Assembly (NCBI GenBank): GCA_028873815.1
Contig: JAPPNN010000069.1
Location: 1 to 52,996 of the forward strand
Source: Gemmatimonadota bacterium
Lineage (GTDB): Bacteria; Gemmatimonadota; Gemmatimonadetes; Longimicrobiales; Gaopeijiaceae
Reading direction: 5' to 3'
Length of the DNA: 52,996 nucleotides
Below are positions 25,632 through 34,657 of the stretch, one piece after another. Position numbers and translations under genes: made by a program. Numbering within the stretch: position 1 is the stretch's first letter; each line of letters begins with the position of its first letter. A model generated the notes under the pieces. That model made no database searches. It saw only the letters and a list, made by a program, of their open reading frames with translations, and was not told the DNA's origin.

Positions 25632-27479
25632 CTATCGTCCCACGCCCCTGAGATACGTTAGAATGCGTGCTCCCATAGCCTCGCTGAATCCGGGGATGCG
25701 GCCGATCTCCGCGGGCGTCGCTTCCTTCACGCCGCGCAGGGATCCGAAGCGCGACAACAGCGCTCGCTGCCTCGCAGGGCCGATCCCGGGGATGTCTCCC
25801 AACGCCGATCGCACGGTGCGGCGCGAGCGCAGTTTGCGGTTGTACCGCACGGCGAACCGGTGCGCTTCATCACGAACTCGTTGCAGCAGGTGCAGGGACC
25901 GGGCCGTCCGTGGCAGGCGAAGCCCTTCGCGCTGGCCGGGAAGAAAGACGAGTTCCTCTCTCTTTGCGAGTGCCGCCAGCGCCACATCCCGAACATCCAG
26001 TGTGGCCAGCGCCTCCCGCGCAGCGGCGAGTTGTCCACGGCCGCCGTCGATCACGGCGAGGTCCGGCAGCGAGCCCTCCCCACCAGCCAGCCTGGCGAAG
26101 TAACGGCGAACGGTCACGGCTATCGATTCATAGTCGTCATTGCCCCGCTCGGTGTGGATCTTCATATGCCGGTATCCCGACTTCTTCGGTTCTCCGTTCT
26201 CGAACAGCACCGCGCTGCCTACGGTCTCCGACCCCTGGATATGCGATATGTCGAAGCATACGATCAAGCGCGGCACGACCTTCAATCCCAGCCTGTCCTG
26301 AAGCTCGTAGAGCACGTCGTCGGTTCGTACCGGGGAGACCCCTCCCGTTCTGATGCGATCTTCGAGCGCGTGCCGTGCGTTGGCGACCGCCAGTTCGATC
26401 AGACGGACCTTGGTACCCCTCTTCGGCAGGCGCACGACGACCCGGCGGGACGCCTGATCACTCAGAATCTCCTCCAGGAGGCTACGGTCCGGGAAGTCCG
26501 TAGGAAGCAGCACTTCGCGGGGTAGTTCTTCGAGCGCGCGGGCACCGCTGGACAGATACGCGTGCGAGACCGACCGCGCGACGAGGTCTGCGTCGCCCTC
26601 CCCTTCGGTTCCGGTCATCACCTGTGTGTCCCGCCCGATCAACATGCCGCGGCGAATGCGCAGTGTCACGGCGGCGGCAAGACCCCCGTCACGGGCGATC
26701 CCCAGGACGTCGTGATCCCCTCCGCCCACCTTCTGGACCCGTTGCTGCCGTGCAATGCCGTCAAGCCCGGCAAGAACGTCGCGCCACCGGGCCGCCCGCT
26801 CGAAGTCCATCGCGTCGGACGCCTTACGCATCTGGACCTCAACTTCTGCCTGAACAGAGCCGACATCGCCCGAGAGGATGCGGACGACCCTTTCGATCAT
26901 GGCGCCGTAGTCCTCTGCCGTCTGGAGGCCGACGCACGGGGCGGCACATCGACCGATGTGGTGGTCCAGGCACGGTCGCGCCGGCGCCTCGCCGGGGAGG
27001 TCGTAGCGGCAGGACCGCACTCCGTGCAGGCGCTTTACCAGCTCCAGCGCGCGGCGCACGCGCCCCACCGAGACGAAGGGTCCGAAATAGCGCGAGCCGT
27101 CCTGGCGGATGCGCCGCGTGACGTAGGCGCGCGGGAAGGGTTCGCTGACGGTGACCTTGATGTAGGGGTACCGCTTGTCGTCGCGGAGCTGGATGTTGAA
27201 GCGGGGCTGGTGCTCCTTGATGAGATTGGCCTCGAGTATCAGCGCTTCCGCCTCCGAGCCCACGACCAGGGTGTCCACGGCTGCGGTCCGGCGGACCAGT
27301 TCGCTCGTCTTGATCTCTGCCGCGCCCGTGCGGCCGAGGTACGACCGCACGCGCAGGCGCAGTGCCTTCGCTTTCCCGATGTAGAGAATCTCCCCCTGGG
27401 CATTGCGGAACATGTAGACGCCGGGGCCGGCCGGGAGACCTGCCACGTGCCGGGCGTCGAACGGGATGCCGCGCTTCAC
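25632..27479 (-). CDS. uvrC: UvrABC excinuclease subunit C
   Basis: 615 residues from the GTG at 27479, preceded by GGAGG at 8 nt; that motif includes the murJ stop codon. It makes the dual incisions of nucleotide excision repair. N-terminal GIY-YIG nuclease: GPGVYMFRNAQGEILYIGKA. UVR motif for UvrB contact: ASDAMDFERAARWRDVLAGL. C-terminal RNase H-like nuclease: IVCFDISHIQGSETVGSAVL, with VIDGGRGQL. Helix-hairpin-helix pair at the end: IPGIGPARQRALLSRFGSLR. Length matches the family. It starts 5 nt after murJ. Confidence 0.97.
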   Translation of the reverse strand: MKRGIPFDARHVAGLPAGPGVYMFRNAQGEILYIGKAKALRLRVRSYLGRTGAAEIKTSELVRRTAAVDTLVVGSEAEALILEANLIKEHQPRFNIQLRDDKRYPYIKVTVSEPFPRAYVTRRIRQDGSRYFGPFVSVGRVRRALELVKRLHGVRSCRYDLPGEAPARPCLDHHIGRCAAPCVGLQTAEDYGAMIERVVRILSGDVGSVQAEVEVQMRKASDAMDFERAARWRDVLAGLDGIARQQRVQKVGGGDHDVLGIARDGGLAAAVTLRIRRGMLIGRDTQVMTGTEGEGDADLVARSVSHAYLSSGARALEELPREVLLPTDFPDRSLLEEILSDQASRRVVVRLPKRGTKVRLIELAVANARHALEDRIRTGGVSPVRTDDVLYELQDRLGLKVVPRLIVCFDISHIQGSETVGSAVLFENGEPKKSGYRHMKIHTERGNDDYESIAVTVRRYFARLAGGEGSLPDLAVIDGGRGQLAAAREALATLDVRDVALAALAKREELVFLPGQREGLRLPRTARSLHLLQRVRDEAHRFAVRYNRKLRSRRTVRSALGDIPGIGPARQRALLSRFGSLRGVKEATPAEIGRIPGFSEAMGARILTYLRGVGR

Positions 27480-27484
27480 CCCGG

Positions 27485-29017
27485 CTACCTCCGACGCAGA
27501 GTGCCCGACCTCATGAAGGAGAATCCGAGCCGGTAGGTGACGAGGAGGTAGACAACGGCCACCGGGCCGATCGTGGTCGCGGCCTCGACGATTGGGCCCA
27601 CGGGCGGAAGTGCCGCGCGGATTGCCAGACCCACGGCGACCGCAATCGCCGTCGCAAGGAGGTAGGCGCGCACATGCCGGCCGCCGAGTGACAACCCCGA
27701 AAGACGCCCTCGCAGTGCCCGGCGGAGAAGCACGAATTCCAGCCACGCGCCTGCAGTGGCGCCGGCAGCAAGCCCGGCCGCTCCCATTCCGAGCCCCCCC
27801 ACTACGAACCGGTCGAACGGGAACATCAGCGACGCGCCGACCGCCGCCGAGGTCAGAATCCGCAGGTAGGAGATACGGGCGGCGGTCCGGGTATCGCCGA
27901 AGGCGTAGAGCGCCGACGACAGCACGCGCGATGCGCCCGAAGCCGGGAGCCCCGGGGCATAGACGGCCAGCACCAGGCCCGCGGCCGCGGCGTCGTCGGC
28001 GCCGAACGCCCCGGACCGGAACACGACCATGCACTCCTCGCGGAAGAAGAGATACCCCGCAGTCACGGGGACGAGCCAGAAGAGGACACGGGCGACCGCT
28101 TTCTCGGTGCGGTCGCGAACCGCCTTCACGCCGGCGACGCGGTCGCGGGACAGTTCCGGCAACTCGGATGCCGCGATCGACATTCCGAACAGCGAGATGG
28201 GCAGGATGTAGAGCGGCTGGGCGTAGCCCATCAGACCGACGGCGCCGACCGCCAGCAGTGTCGCCAGGTTCTGGTCGATGAGCGCGCCGATGTTAACCGC
28301 CCCCCGGGCCGCAACGGCCGGCATGAAATTGCGCACCACCTCCCGTACGGGACCGGACCGGGCGTCGAGCGAGGGCCTCACGTGCGTCAGGTGCCGGATT
28401 AGGAAGGGCACCTGGAAGAGCAGTTGCAGGGCCCCGCCGGCCAGGGCTCCCCAGGCCAGCGCGGTCAGCAGGTCGACGCCCGCCATGCCCCGGCTGGCCG
28501 CCGCCACCATTGCCACGATCATGGCGAGGTTCCACAGGGATGGAGCCACGTAGGAGACGAAAAAACGGCGATGGCTGTTCAGAACGCCGAGGGCCCACGC
28601 CGACACGACGAGCAGGCCCGCCATGGGGAAGAGGAGGCGAAGCAGCGTGGTGACAATCTCCGCCCTGCCGTCACTCGCAAATCCGACCGTGAGCACGGAG
28701 ACCAGATGGGGGGCTGCCCAGCTTCCCAGGGCCGCCATGGCCCCCGCCGCCAGCGCGAGCAGACCGAGCACCGCGCCAGCGGCGCGTCCGGCCTCCCGCT
28801 CCCTTCCCTCCTCCAGCAATCTCACATAGGCCGGAATGAACGAAGCGCTGAGGCTGCCCTCGCCCAGCAGATTCTGGATGACATTCGGGATGCGCAGGGC
28901 GGCGGTCCACGCATCCGCCAGGTCTCCCGTGCCGAAGTAGTGGGCGAAGACCCGTCCGCGCACCAGGCCGAGGACGCGGCTGACGAGGATGCCCGATGCT
29001 ACGCTGGAAGCAGCCAA
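27485..29017 (-). CDS. murJ: Lipid II flippase MurJ (MviN)
   Basis: 510 residues with about 14 membrane helices of the MOP superfamily; it moves lipid II across the inner membrane for peptidoglycan synthesis. The N-terminal signature is intact: ASGILVSRVLGLVRGRVFAH, then DAWTAALRIPNVIQNLLGEG and SLSASFIPAYVRLLEEGR. No ATG or GTG precedes the conserved region in frame, so the start is taken as the TTG at 29017, without a convincing ribosome binding site. A strong hairpin lies 16 nt upstream. It is followed by uvrC 5 nt later. Confidence 0.95.
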   Translation of the reverse strand: MAASSVASGILVSRVLGLVRGRVFAHYFGTGDLADAWTAALRIPNVIQNLLGEGSLSASFIPAYVRLLEEGREREAGRAAGAVLGLLALAAGAMAALGSWAAPHLVSVLTVGFASDGRAEIVTTLLRLLFPMAGLLVVSAWALGVLNSHRRFFVSYVAPSLWNLAMIVAMVAAASRGMAGVDLLTALAWGALAGGALQLLFQVPFLIRHLTHVRPSLDARSGPVREVVRNFMPAVAARGAVNIGALIDQNLATLLAVGAVGLMGYAQPLYILPISLFGMSIAASELPELSRDRVAGVKAVRDRTEKAVARVLFWLVPVTAGYLFFREECMVVFRSGAFGADDAAAAGLVLAVYAPGLPASGASRVLSSALYAFGDTRTAARISYLRILTSAAVGASLMFPFDRFVVGGLGMGAAGLAAGATAGAWLEFVLLRRALRGRLSGLSLGGRHVRAYLLATAIAVAVGLAIRAALPPVGPIVEAATTIGPVAVVYLLVTYRLGFSFMRSGTLRRR

Positions 29018-29032
29018 GACGCCGTCGCCGCT

Positions 29033-29065
29033 AGGAGTCGGTGAAGGGGGTGTCCACCGACTCCT
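29033..29065 (-). terminator. 11-bp hairpin between the coiled-coil gene and murJ
   Basis: AGGAGTCGGTG (29033-29043) and CACCGACTCCT (29055-29065) form a perfect 11-bp stem with an 11-nt loop, starting 2 nt after the stop of the upstream gene. No T-tract follows on the minus strand. It may be a weak terminator, or a leader structure that limits murJ translation, since one stem arm contains AGGAG. Confidence 0.45.
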
Positions 29066-29067
29066 CT

Positions 29068-29361
29068 CTAGGGCTCCGAGTCGGGGGTCTCGTCAATGGC
29101 ACCGCTCGGCAACGACCTGCGCTCGGAGCGGTCGGCAAGGAGCTTCTGGAAGAACTGGTTCTCTTCGTCCAGTCGTCCTACTTCGCCCGTAAGACGCTCC
29201 AGTTCACTCTCGAGGTAGACCAGGCGATCGTGCACGGCACCATCCCCTTCCCTCAGGTTTCTGCGCTCGAGCCGGCGTGCGATCGCCTTTCCCACGTCGG
29301 AATCGAGCACGATTGCGAGGATCGGGATCAACAGCACAAGCACAGCGATCAATACAAGCAT
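29068..29361 (-). CDS. Small membrane-anchored coiled-coil protein
   Basis: 97 residues. One N-terminal membrane helix (LVLIAVLVLLIPILAIVL) is followed by a charged linker (KAIARRLERRNLREGDGA) and a coiled coil (VYLESELERLTGEVGRLDEE). The layout resembles phage-shock PspB-type proteins, but the sequence is not close enough for me to call it that. The ATG at 29361 lies 9 nt after the bshC stop, and murJ follows, so it belongs to the same run of genes. Function unknown. Confidence 0.7.
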   Translation of the reverse strand: MLVLIAVLVLLIPILAIVLDSDVGKAIARRLERRNLREGDGAVHDRLVYLESELERLTGEVGRLDEENQFFQKLLADRSERRSLPSGAIDETPDSEP

Positions 29362-29370
29362 GTCGTAAAG

Positions 29371-31011
29371 CTATGGCGTTTCGTCCGACCGTGGCAAAGA
29401 CCCCGCCGGCTCCACGGTGTTCTCGCCGGCGAGTACACGGATTCTCTCACGAAGCGCGGTGACAACACCCGGTCCGTATCGCATGGTGTACTGCAAAGGG
29501 CTCAATACACGGTCCTGCGGCTTGCTCCCCGGCCACAGATTGACGCCGGCCTTGGCGATCTGGCTCGCCACGGTCTCGCTCCGTCGCTTGATGGCCCGGA
29601 TGACCTTCTTTTCGAGAGCGCCGAGGGCCGCCAGACCGGAGTTCCGTGCTTTCGTCACCGCGCCCCGGAGCACCGGGTCGATCGCGGCAGAGGCGCTCGA
29701 CACTTCGCTGGCACGCGTCTCAAGCCCCTCCCGCCAGCGCCTCAGGCCGTTCTTCATCTCGTCCGGCATTTCGTCTCGCGCGAACCTTGCCTGGAGCAGG
29801 TCCACATCGCGGACATCGTCGACCGTCACGTCCAGCCTCTCCAGCACCCTGGCAACCTTCCTCTCGACAACCAGCAGAGACGCACGCGGTGCGACCACGG
29901 GCATTTCGACGCCATGCCGACGGAATAGCGCAGCCAGCTGACCGAAGTAAGCGACCTCGCCCGGTCCCGCGACGTACGCCAGCGTGGGGAATACGAACCC
30001 CTCCACCACCGGACGCAGCAACACATTGGGCGACACCAGATCCACCGACTCGTCGATGACGGCGAGGATGCGGCGGCTGGAGAACTCGCGCCCGGAGCGC
30101 CGCAACCTGAACCCGCCGCTCGCGCGCAGCAGCCTGTCCCGGCCCTGGCGGGTGTCGAAGAACAGGTTGGTGGCCCCCCGGGGCAGCGGCACCTGGAGCC
30201 TGTAGCCGGCGGCCGTGAGGTGCCCCGCAGTCTCCGTCAACGCCTCTTCGCTCGCCAATGGGTCCTCGGCTTCAGCACGCAGTATGGGGCGCGCCAGTTC
30301 CTTCAGACGGGCCCCGGCTCCGTCCACCAGGCCGATCGGCGTGTCCCGCAGCAGTGCCGCCATCAGGTCCGCGTATGCGGAAGCCAGCGTGGACCCAGGG
30401 TGGTAGGCCTCGCGCAGCAAGTCCAGGTACCCCTCGCGGTAGTCGTTGGGGGGAAAGCAGGCGGCCAGCTCGGCGATGGCCTGCGCCCCGCGATCCCCCA
30501 GGGGGATTTGGGCGAGAGCACGAGGGAGGGGGTCGGTGGTCGGACCCACCGTGATACGGTGCAAACGGTTCCCGGGATCGATGACATGGGCATGGTTCGC
30601 CTCTGCCCAGTCATGGTCGTCGGAGGCAATCCAGAACAGCGGCATGACAGGCCTGCCGACGACCGGCTGCAACTCCTCGGCGAGCCGGACCGCGGTCAGT
30701 GCCTTGTAGAGGCTGTAGAGCGGGCCACCGAACAGGCCGGGTTGCTGCCCCGTGGTAACGAAGAATCCTTGTCGCTCGACCACCCGACGAAGCGCGTCCT
30801 CCCCGCGCGGTCCCGCCGGACGTACGACCTCCGCCGCGTCGGAGAGCCTGGCGGAGAGGGCCTCATGGCTCAGCTGTCGGGCCCTGGTCCGATAGCTCGG
30901 CGCGTCTCCGGGGGCGCCCTGGTAGAACGTCGATGCCGTGGCCGACCCGTCCAAGTAGTCCCGGACCAGACGCGAGCCCCCGAGGTGCCGGGAAAGCAGA
31001 CGCAGATCCAC
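29371..31011 (-). CDS. bshC: Bacillithiol synthase BshC (cysteine-adding enzyme)
   Basis: 546 residues from the GTG at 31011, chosen for the GGAGG 9 nt upstream and because the family N-terminus (VDLRLLSRHLGGSRLVRDYL) starts there. BshC attaches cysteine to GlcN-malate in the last step of bacillithiol synthesis. Characteristic segments: VTTGQQPGLFGGPLYSLYKA, VMPLFWIASDDHDWAEANHA, VVEGFVFPTLAYVAGPGEVA and a long C-terminal coiled coil. bshA and bshB are not in the window. The gene lies between a methyltransferase and a small coiled-coil protein. Confidence 0.93.
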   Translation of the reverse strand: MDLRLLSRHLGGSRLVRDYLDGSATASTFYQGAPGDAPSYRTRARQLSHEALSARLSDAAEVVRPAGPRGEDALRRVVERQGFFVTTGQQPGLFGGPLYSLYKALTAVRLAEELQPVVGRPVMPLFWIASDDHDWAEANHAHVIDPGNRLHRITVGPTTDPLPRALAQIPLGDRGAQAIAELAACFPPNDYREGYLDLLREAYHPGSTLASAYADLMAALLRDTPIGLVDGAGARLKELARPILRAEAEDPLASEEALTETAGHLTAAGYRLQVPLPRGATNLFFDTRQGRDRLLRASGGFRLRRSGREFSSRRILAVIDESVDLVSPNVLLRPVVEGFVFPTLAYVAGPGEVAYFGQLAALFRRHGVEMPVVAPRASLLVVERKVARVLERLDVTVDDVRDVDLLQARFARDEMPDEMKNGLRRWREGLETRASEVSSASAAIDPVLRGAVTKARNSGLAALGALEKKVIRAIKRRSETVASQIAKAGVNLWPGSKPQDRVLSPLQYTMRYGPGVVTALRERIRVLAGENTVEPAGSLPRSDETP

Positions 31012-31078
31012 TACGCGCGTCCTCCCCCGCCGGCCCCCGGCCGCGCGGCGCACCCAGCGGCGCGTCGCCAGGGCAACG

Positions 31079-31822
31079 TCATCCCGCGGCCCTGGCTACA
31101 AGAATGTACCGTGTTGCGGCAGACGAGAACGGTGTCCGGTCGTAGCCGCCGAAGCTGGGACCCGGAATCATTCCCGCGGACTGCAGCATGGAGGTCAACT
31201 GGCGCGGACGGTAGAGGCGGACGCGTTCGACAAACTCCCTCCGCGACGATCCCTCCGCCGGCATCAGGGTAATCCGCTTCTCGACGATCCGTCCCCCGTC
31301 CACAAGCCTTCTCTCCTGGACCACGTCGATTCCGGATGTCGTGCGCCGATCCTCGGTCTTGAGGTTGGCGACCACGTGGTCCGCGTTCAGGAAGTCGAGA
31401 AGGAACCGTCCACCGGCCCTCAGAATCCTCCGTACCTCGTGTAACACCCCCAGGTCCTCTTCCTCGTCGTCGAAATAGCCGAATGAAGTAAAGTAGGACG
31501 TCACCACGTCGAACGAGCCCGTGCGGAAAGGGGGCCGCCTCATGTCGCCAAGCACGAGATTCGCGGCGGGAACCGATGTACGGGCCGCTTCGATCAGGGG
31601 GCGAGAAAGGTCAAGGCCGGTCGCCCGGTAGCCGATTCGCTCCATTTCCTCCAGGTGCCTGCCCGCCCCACACCCGAGGTCGAGAACCCGGGTGCCCGGC
31701 CCCAGACCGGTCGCTTCCCGCAGCAGGGCCACGGCTCGACGCGCCTCCGCCCTGTCCCGATGGGGATAGAGAGCCAGGTATTCTCCACCGAACCAGTGTC
31801 GAAACCACGGGGTGCGCTTCAC
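31079..31822 (-). CDS. Class I SAM-dependent methyltransferase
   Basis: 247 residues, GTG start at 31822 overlapping the rlmH stop (GTGA). Motif I is RVLDLGCGAGRHLEEMERIG, followed by ATGLDLSRPLIEAAR, LVLGDMRRPPF and SFDVVTSYFTSFGYFDDEEE, giving a complete type-11/25-like core. The C-terminal part is beta-rich (RRLVDGGRIVEKRITLMP). Small-molecule methylation is likely; the substrate is unknown. It lies directly before bshC, so a link to thiol metabolism is conceivable but unsupported. Confidence 0.85.
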   Translation of the reverse strand: MKRTPWFRHWFGGEYLALYPHRDRAEARRAVALLREATGLGPGTRVLDLGCGAGRHLEEMERIGYRATGLDLSRPLIEAARTSVPAANLVLGDMRRPPFRTGSFDVVTSYFTSFGYFDDEEEDLGVLHEVRRILRAGGRFLLDFLNADHVVANLKTEDRRTTSGIDVVQERRLVDGGRIVEKRITLMPAEGSSRREFVERVRLYRPRQLTSMLQSAGMIPGPSFGGYDRTPFSSAATRYILVARAAG

Positions 31823-32283
31823 TTCGGTCCCTTATGGTAGGGTTCGCTTCTGAGGATGGTTCCCGCCCGGTACAACTGCTCCATGAGCACCAGCCGCGCA
31901 AAATCGTGCGGCAGCGTGAATGACGAAAGGGACAGCGCCCAGTGACACTCGCGTCTGAGGTCGTCGGCAAGGCCGAACGCCCCGCCGATCAGGAAGTGTA
32001 CGCCTCCTTCAGGTCCCCGCGAGTAGCGCTCGAGCCGTCGCGCCATCTCGACCGACGACCACCCCCGGCCGCCCCGCGCCAACGCTACCCGGACGAAGCC
32101 GGGCCGCAGCCTGGACCTGATCGCTTCCGCCTCCTTCGGCAGCACAGCCGCGGCCAGCCTGCCACGCGCCTGGGGCACCTCCACAACCTCGAGCCGCCAA
32201 TACCGCCCTGCACGAGACTCGTACTCCGCGAGCACGGGTCCGAGACTCCGGGCTTTCCCGACCGCGATGACCGAGACCCTCAT
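31819..32283 (-). CDS. rlmH: 23S rRNA pseudouridine-1915 N3-methyltransferase RlmH
   Basis: 154 residues, a SPOUT-class methyltransferase acting on 70S ribosomes. The C-terminal knot is fully conserved in pattern: FLIGGAFGLADDLRREC, then LSLSSFTLPHDFARLVLMEQ and LYRAGTILRSEPYHK. The ATG at 32283 overlaps the lpxK stop (ATGA), and its stop overlaps the methyltransferase start. Confidence 0.96.
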   Translation of the reverse strand: MRVSVIAVGKARSLGPVLAEYESRAGRYWRLEVVEVPQARGRLAAAVLPKEAEAIRSRLRPGFVRVALARGGRGWSSVEMARRLERYSRGPEGGVHFLIGGAFGLADDLRRECHWALSLSSFTLPHDFARLVLMEQLYRAGTILRSEPYHKGPK

Positions 32284-33293
32284 GAATCCCGGACCAGAGA
32301 GGTCAACATGCTGCGAAGCGGTTCCTGCGGCTCACCCACCACACCGAACCCCACGGCAACGCAGCAGCGTGCCAGGTCCGGAAACACCGCCAGCTTTGGC
32401 GCGTCCTTGGCGGTGCAGACAACCGTGCGCCCGCCGCGTCGCCGCGAAAGCGCCGCGATGTCCGGGCGCCGGAATCGGTGATGATCGGGAAAGGCGGCCA
32501 GGCGCACATCGGAGTCCGGAAGCAGCTCGCTCAGACCGGCTGCAAACGCTTCCGGGCGCGCGATCGAGCACACCGCCAGCACATCACCTGCAGGTGGCTC
32601 CGCATGAGCCCCGGCCAGGTCGTGCCACCCCCCCATCCGCATCTCGATCCGGGAACTGCTCACGTCGGGAGCAATCCGCGAAAGCCTGGCCATCCACTCG
32701 TCCGCAGCGGACTGCTCCGAGGTTCTGCGGGTCACCAGAATGTGCGTGGCCCGTCGGGCGGCCGTCAGTGGCTCCCGATACGGTCCGCTCGGGAGCATGC
32801 GCACCCGCCACGGGTCCTCGGCTGCGACGAGAAGGATGTCCGCGGCGCGCGGGGCGCGGCGGTGCTGAAAGCCGTCGTCCAGCAGTGCGAGATCGTGGCC
32901 GTCCTTCCAGGCAGCGCCGATACCCGCGACCCGGTCGGATCCGGCAAGGACCGCATCTTGCCCGAACCACCGCCTGTAGAGTGCCACCTCGTCCTCCCCA
33001 TAGCCCCGGGTCACCACGGCTGCCCGGCATCCCCGCCGGGCGAACCAGTCCCACAGCCATCGGATCACGGGCGTCTTGCCGGTGCCGCCGACCGTGAGGT
33101 TGCCGACCGATACGACCGGGATGGGCGTCCTGTCCGGCGGCCGGCGGTCGTACCAGCGGTTCCGTGCCGCCACCGCATGGCGAAACGTGTGTTCGGCAGG
33201 CGTTAGCAACCCCCGCAGCAGCCGATCGGCGCCTGCGGGACTTGCGTTGGCCCAGAGCCCTCGCAGGCGCGCCCCCGCCCGTGCCGCGATCAC
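32280..33293 (-). CDS. lpxK: Tetraacyldisaccharide 4'-kinase LpxK
   Basis: 337 residues using the GTG at 33293, which overlaps the lpxB stop as GTGA and has GAGG 7 nt upstream; a GTG at 33311 would add six residues. It phosphorylates the lipid A disaccharide at the inner membrane. The P-loop is VVSVGNLTVGGTGKTPVIRW; also VVTRGYGEDEVALYRRWFG and the catalytic-region LALLDDGFQHRRAPRAADIL. An N-terminal amphipathic helix fits peripheral membrane attachment. Coupled to lpxB and rlmH. Confidence 0.96.
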   Translation of the reverse strand: MIAARAGARLRGLWANASPAGADRLLRGLLTPAEHTFRHAVAARNRWYDRRPPDRTPIPVVSVGNLTVGGTGKTPVIRWLWDWFARRGCRAAVVTRGYGEDEVALYRRWFGQDAVLAGSDRVAGIGAAWKDGHDLALLDDGFQHRRAPRAADILLVAAEDPWRVRMLPSGPYREPLTAARRATHILVTRRTSEQSAADEWMARLSRIAPDVSSSRIEMRMGGWHDLAGAHAEPPAGDVLAVCSIARPEAFAAGLSELLPDSDVRLAAFPDHHRFRRPDIAALSRRRGGRTVVCTAKDAPKLAVFPDLARCCVAVGFGVVGEPQEPLRSMLTSLVRDS

Positions 33294-34444
33294 GCTCGCA
33301 CCTCGCGGCACCGCACCTCGCGCAGGACATCCTCCACTAAGTCTACGACTCTGGAGCTCGCGCCCTTCGATCCGAGGGCGGCCCGCACACGCGCGAGCCC
33401 CGCCAAAGTGCGGCGACGCACAGGGGACTCCGTGTCCAGGAGCGGCTCGATTGCGTCGGCCATGCGGCCGGGCGCGGCTTCGCGCTGAATGAATTCGGGC
33501 ACGACCCGTTCTTCCGCAACCAGGTTCGCGAGCGAAATATGCGGCACGCGGACAAGGCGCCGCGCCAGGAAATGGGTCACTGGATGCGTGCGGTAAGCCA
33601 CCGCGAACGGCATTCCGGAGAGCGCCGCCTCGAGCGTGCTGGTGCCGGACTTGACGAGTCCCGCCGTCGCCAGTGCCCTCAGGGATGCACCGTCCTCGGT
33701 CAGGGGGAACGGGAACGGCCGGTAGACGTTGCGGGGAAGGAACGGGACCTTGCTCACCACGACCTGCAGGCCGGAAATGCGTCGCTCCAGCTCAAGCGCC
33801 GTCTCCGCAAAGGGCCCGGCATGGCGGACCAGTTCCTGCTCCCGCGACCCCGGGAAGATCGCCAACACGGGGACGGCCGTGTCGAAGCCCAGATCGGCGG
33901 CCAGCCTCTCCGGCTCGCCGGGCGATTCGTCTTCGAGGAGCGGATGGCCGACGAACTCGGCTCTGCCACCGTGAGTCCGGTATAGCTCCGGCTCGAACGG
34001 AAGGATGACGGCGATCCGATTTGCAATGCGGGAGAGCTTTCTGGCTCGTCCAGCCCTCCAGGCCCACACCTGCGGGCCTATGTAGTAGACCACCGGGATC
34101 CCCCGCTTCGCGGCATGACCGGCGATCCTCAGATTCAGTCCGGGGTAGTCGACGGGCAGGACCATGTCGAGGCCACCGCCGTCCAGCATGCCCTTCAACC
34201 GTCGCTCGAGGCCCCGAAAGAACGGCAACCGCTTCAGCACCTCCGCAAATCCCATGACCGCGAGCTGGTCCAGTCCCGCGAGTAGGCGGACCCCGGCGGC
34301 CTGCATGCGCTCTCCGCCCAGGCCGACCATTTCCACACCGGGCCACCTGTCGCGAATCCCGGTGGCGACGCGCGCCCCGTGCGCGTCCCCGGAGGCCTCA
34401 CCCGCCAGGATCATCACCCGCCGCGGACGGTTTGCACGCGTCAT
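33290..34444 (-). CDS. lpxB: Lipid A disaccharide synthase LpxB
   Basis: 384 residues from the ATG at 34444; a GTG at 34495 would add 17 residues but has no ribosome binding site. A GT19 enzyme that condenses UDP-diacyl-GlcN with lipid X. Motifs: VMILAGEASGDAHGARVATG, LPVDYPGLNLRIAGHAAKRG, VYYIGPQVWAWRAGRARKLS, VLAIFPGSREQELVRHAG and GLVKSGTSTLEAALSGMP. Length is normal. lpxK follows with a GTGA overlap; a 44-codon membrane-protein gene and a Gfo/Idh gene separate it from lpxA. Confidence 0.97.
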   Translation of the reverse strand: MTRANRPRRVMILAGEASGDAHGARVATGIRDRWPGVEMVGLGGERMQAAGVRLLAGLDQLAVMGFAEVLKRLPFFRGLERRLKGMLDGGGLDMVLPVDYPGLNLRIAGHAAKRGIPVVYYIGPQVWAWRAGRARKLSRIANRIAVILPFEPELYRTHGGRAEFVGHPLLEDESPGEPERLAADLGFDTAVPVLAIFPGSREQELVRHAGPFAETALELERRISGLQVVVSKVPFLPRNVYRPFPFPLTEDGASLRALATAGLVKSGTSTLEAALSGMPFAVAYRTHPVTHFLARRLVRVPHISLANLVAEERVVPEFIQREAAPGRMADAIEPLLDTESPVRRRTLAGLARVRAALGSKGASSRVVDLVEDVLREVRCREVRA

Positions 34445-34522
34445 TGGATTCCCGGCTTCATCCCCACCGACGGCATTCTTCCTGCTGTCTTCCACGGCGG
34501 GCGTACCGGATGTCGTTGTGCG

Positions 34523-34657
34523 TCAGAAGAGTCGTCCGAGATACCAGATGATCCCGATCACGATCACGAGCAGCACGACAAGTGTCGTGGGCGACTTGCC
34601 TTTCCGGGCGTCGATCCACTCGCGTTTACGACGCCGCCGCACGCGTATTAGCGACAT
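34523..34657 (-). CDS. 44-aa single-helix membrane protein
   Basis: The ATG at 34657 has GAGG 3 nt upstream and lies inside the 3' end of the Gfo/Idh gene (32-nt overlap). The product has a strongly basic N-terminus (MSLIRVRRRRKREWIDARKG) and then one membrane helix (TTLVVLLVIVIGIIWYLGRL), which predicts an N-in orientation. Found between lpxA and lpxB genes; the composition is that of a real small membrane protein, but I know no family for it. Confidence 0.6.
   Translation of the reverse strand: MSLIRVRRRRKREWIDARKGKSPTTLVVLLVIVIGIIWYLGRLF

Noticed and set aside
27480..28034. Apparent 185-residue N-terminal extension of UvrC
   Set aside because: It overlaps murJ in another frame; the GTG at 27479 has a strong ribosome binding site and starts at the GIY-YIG domain.
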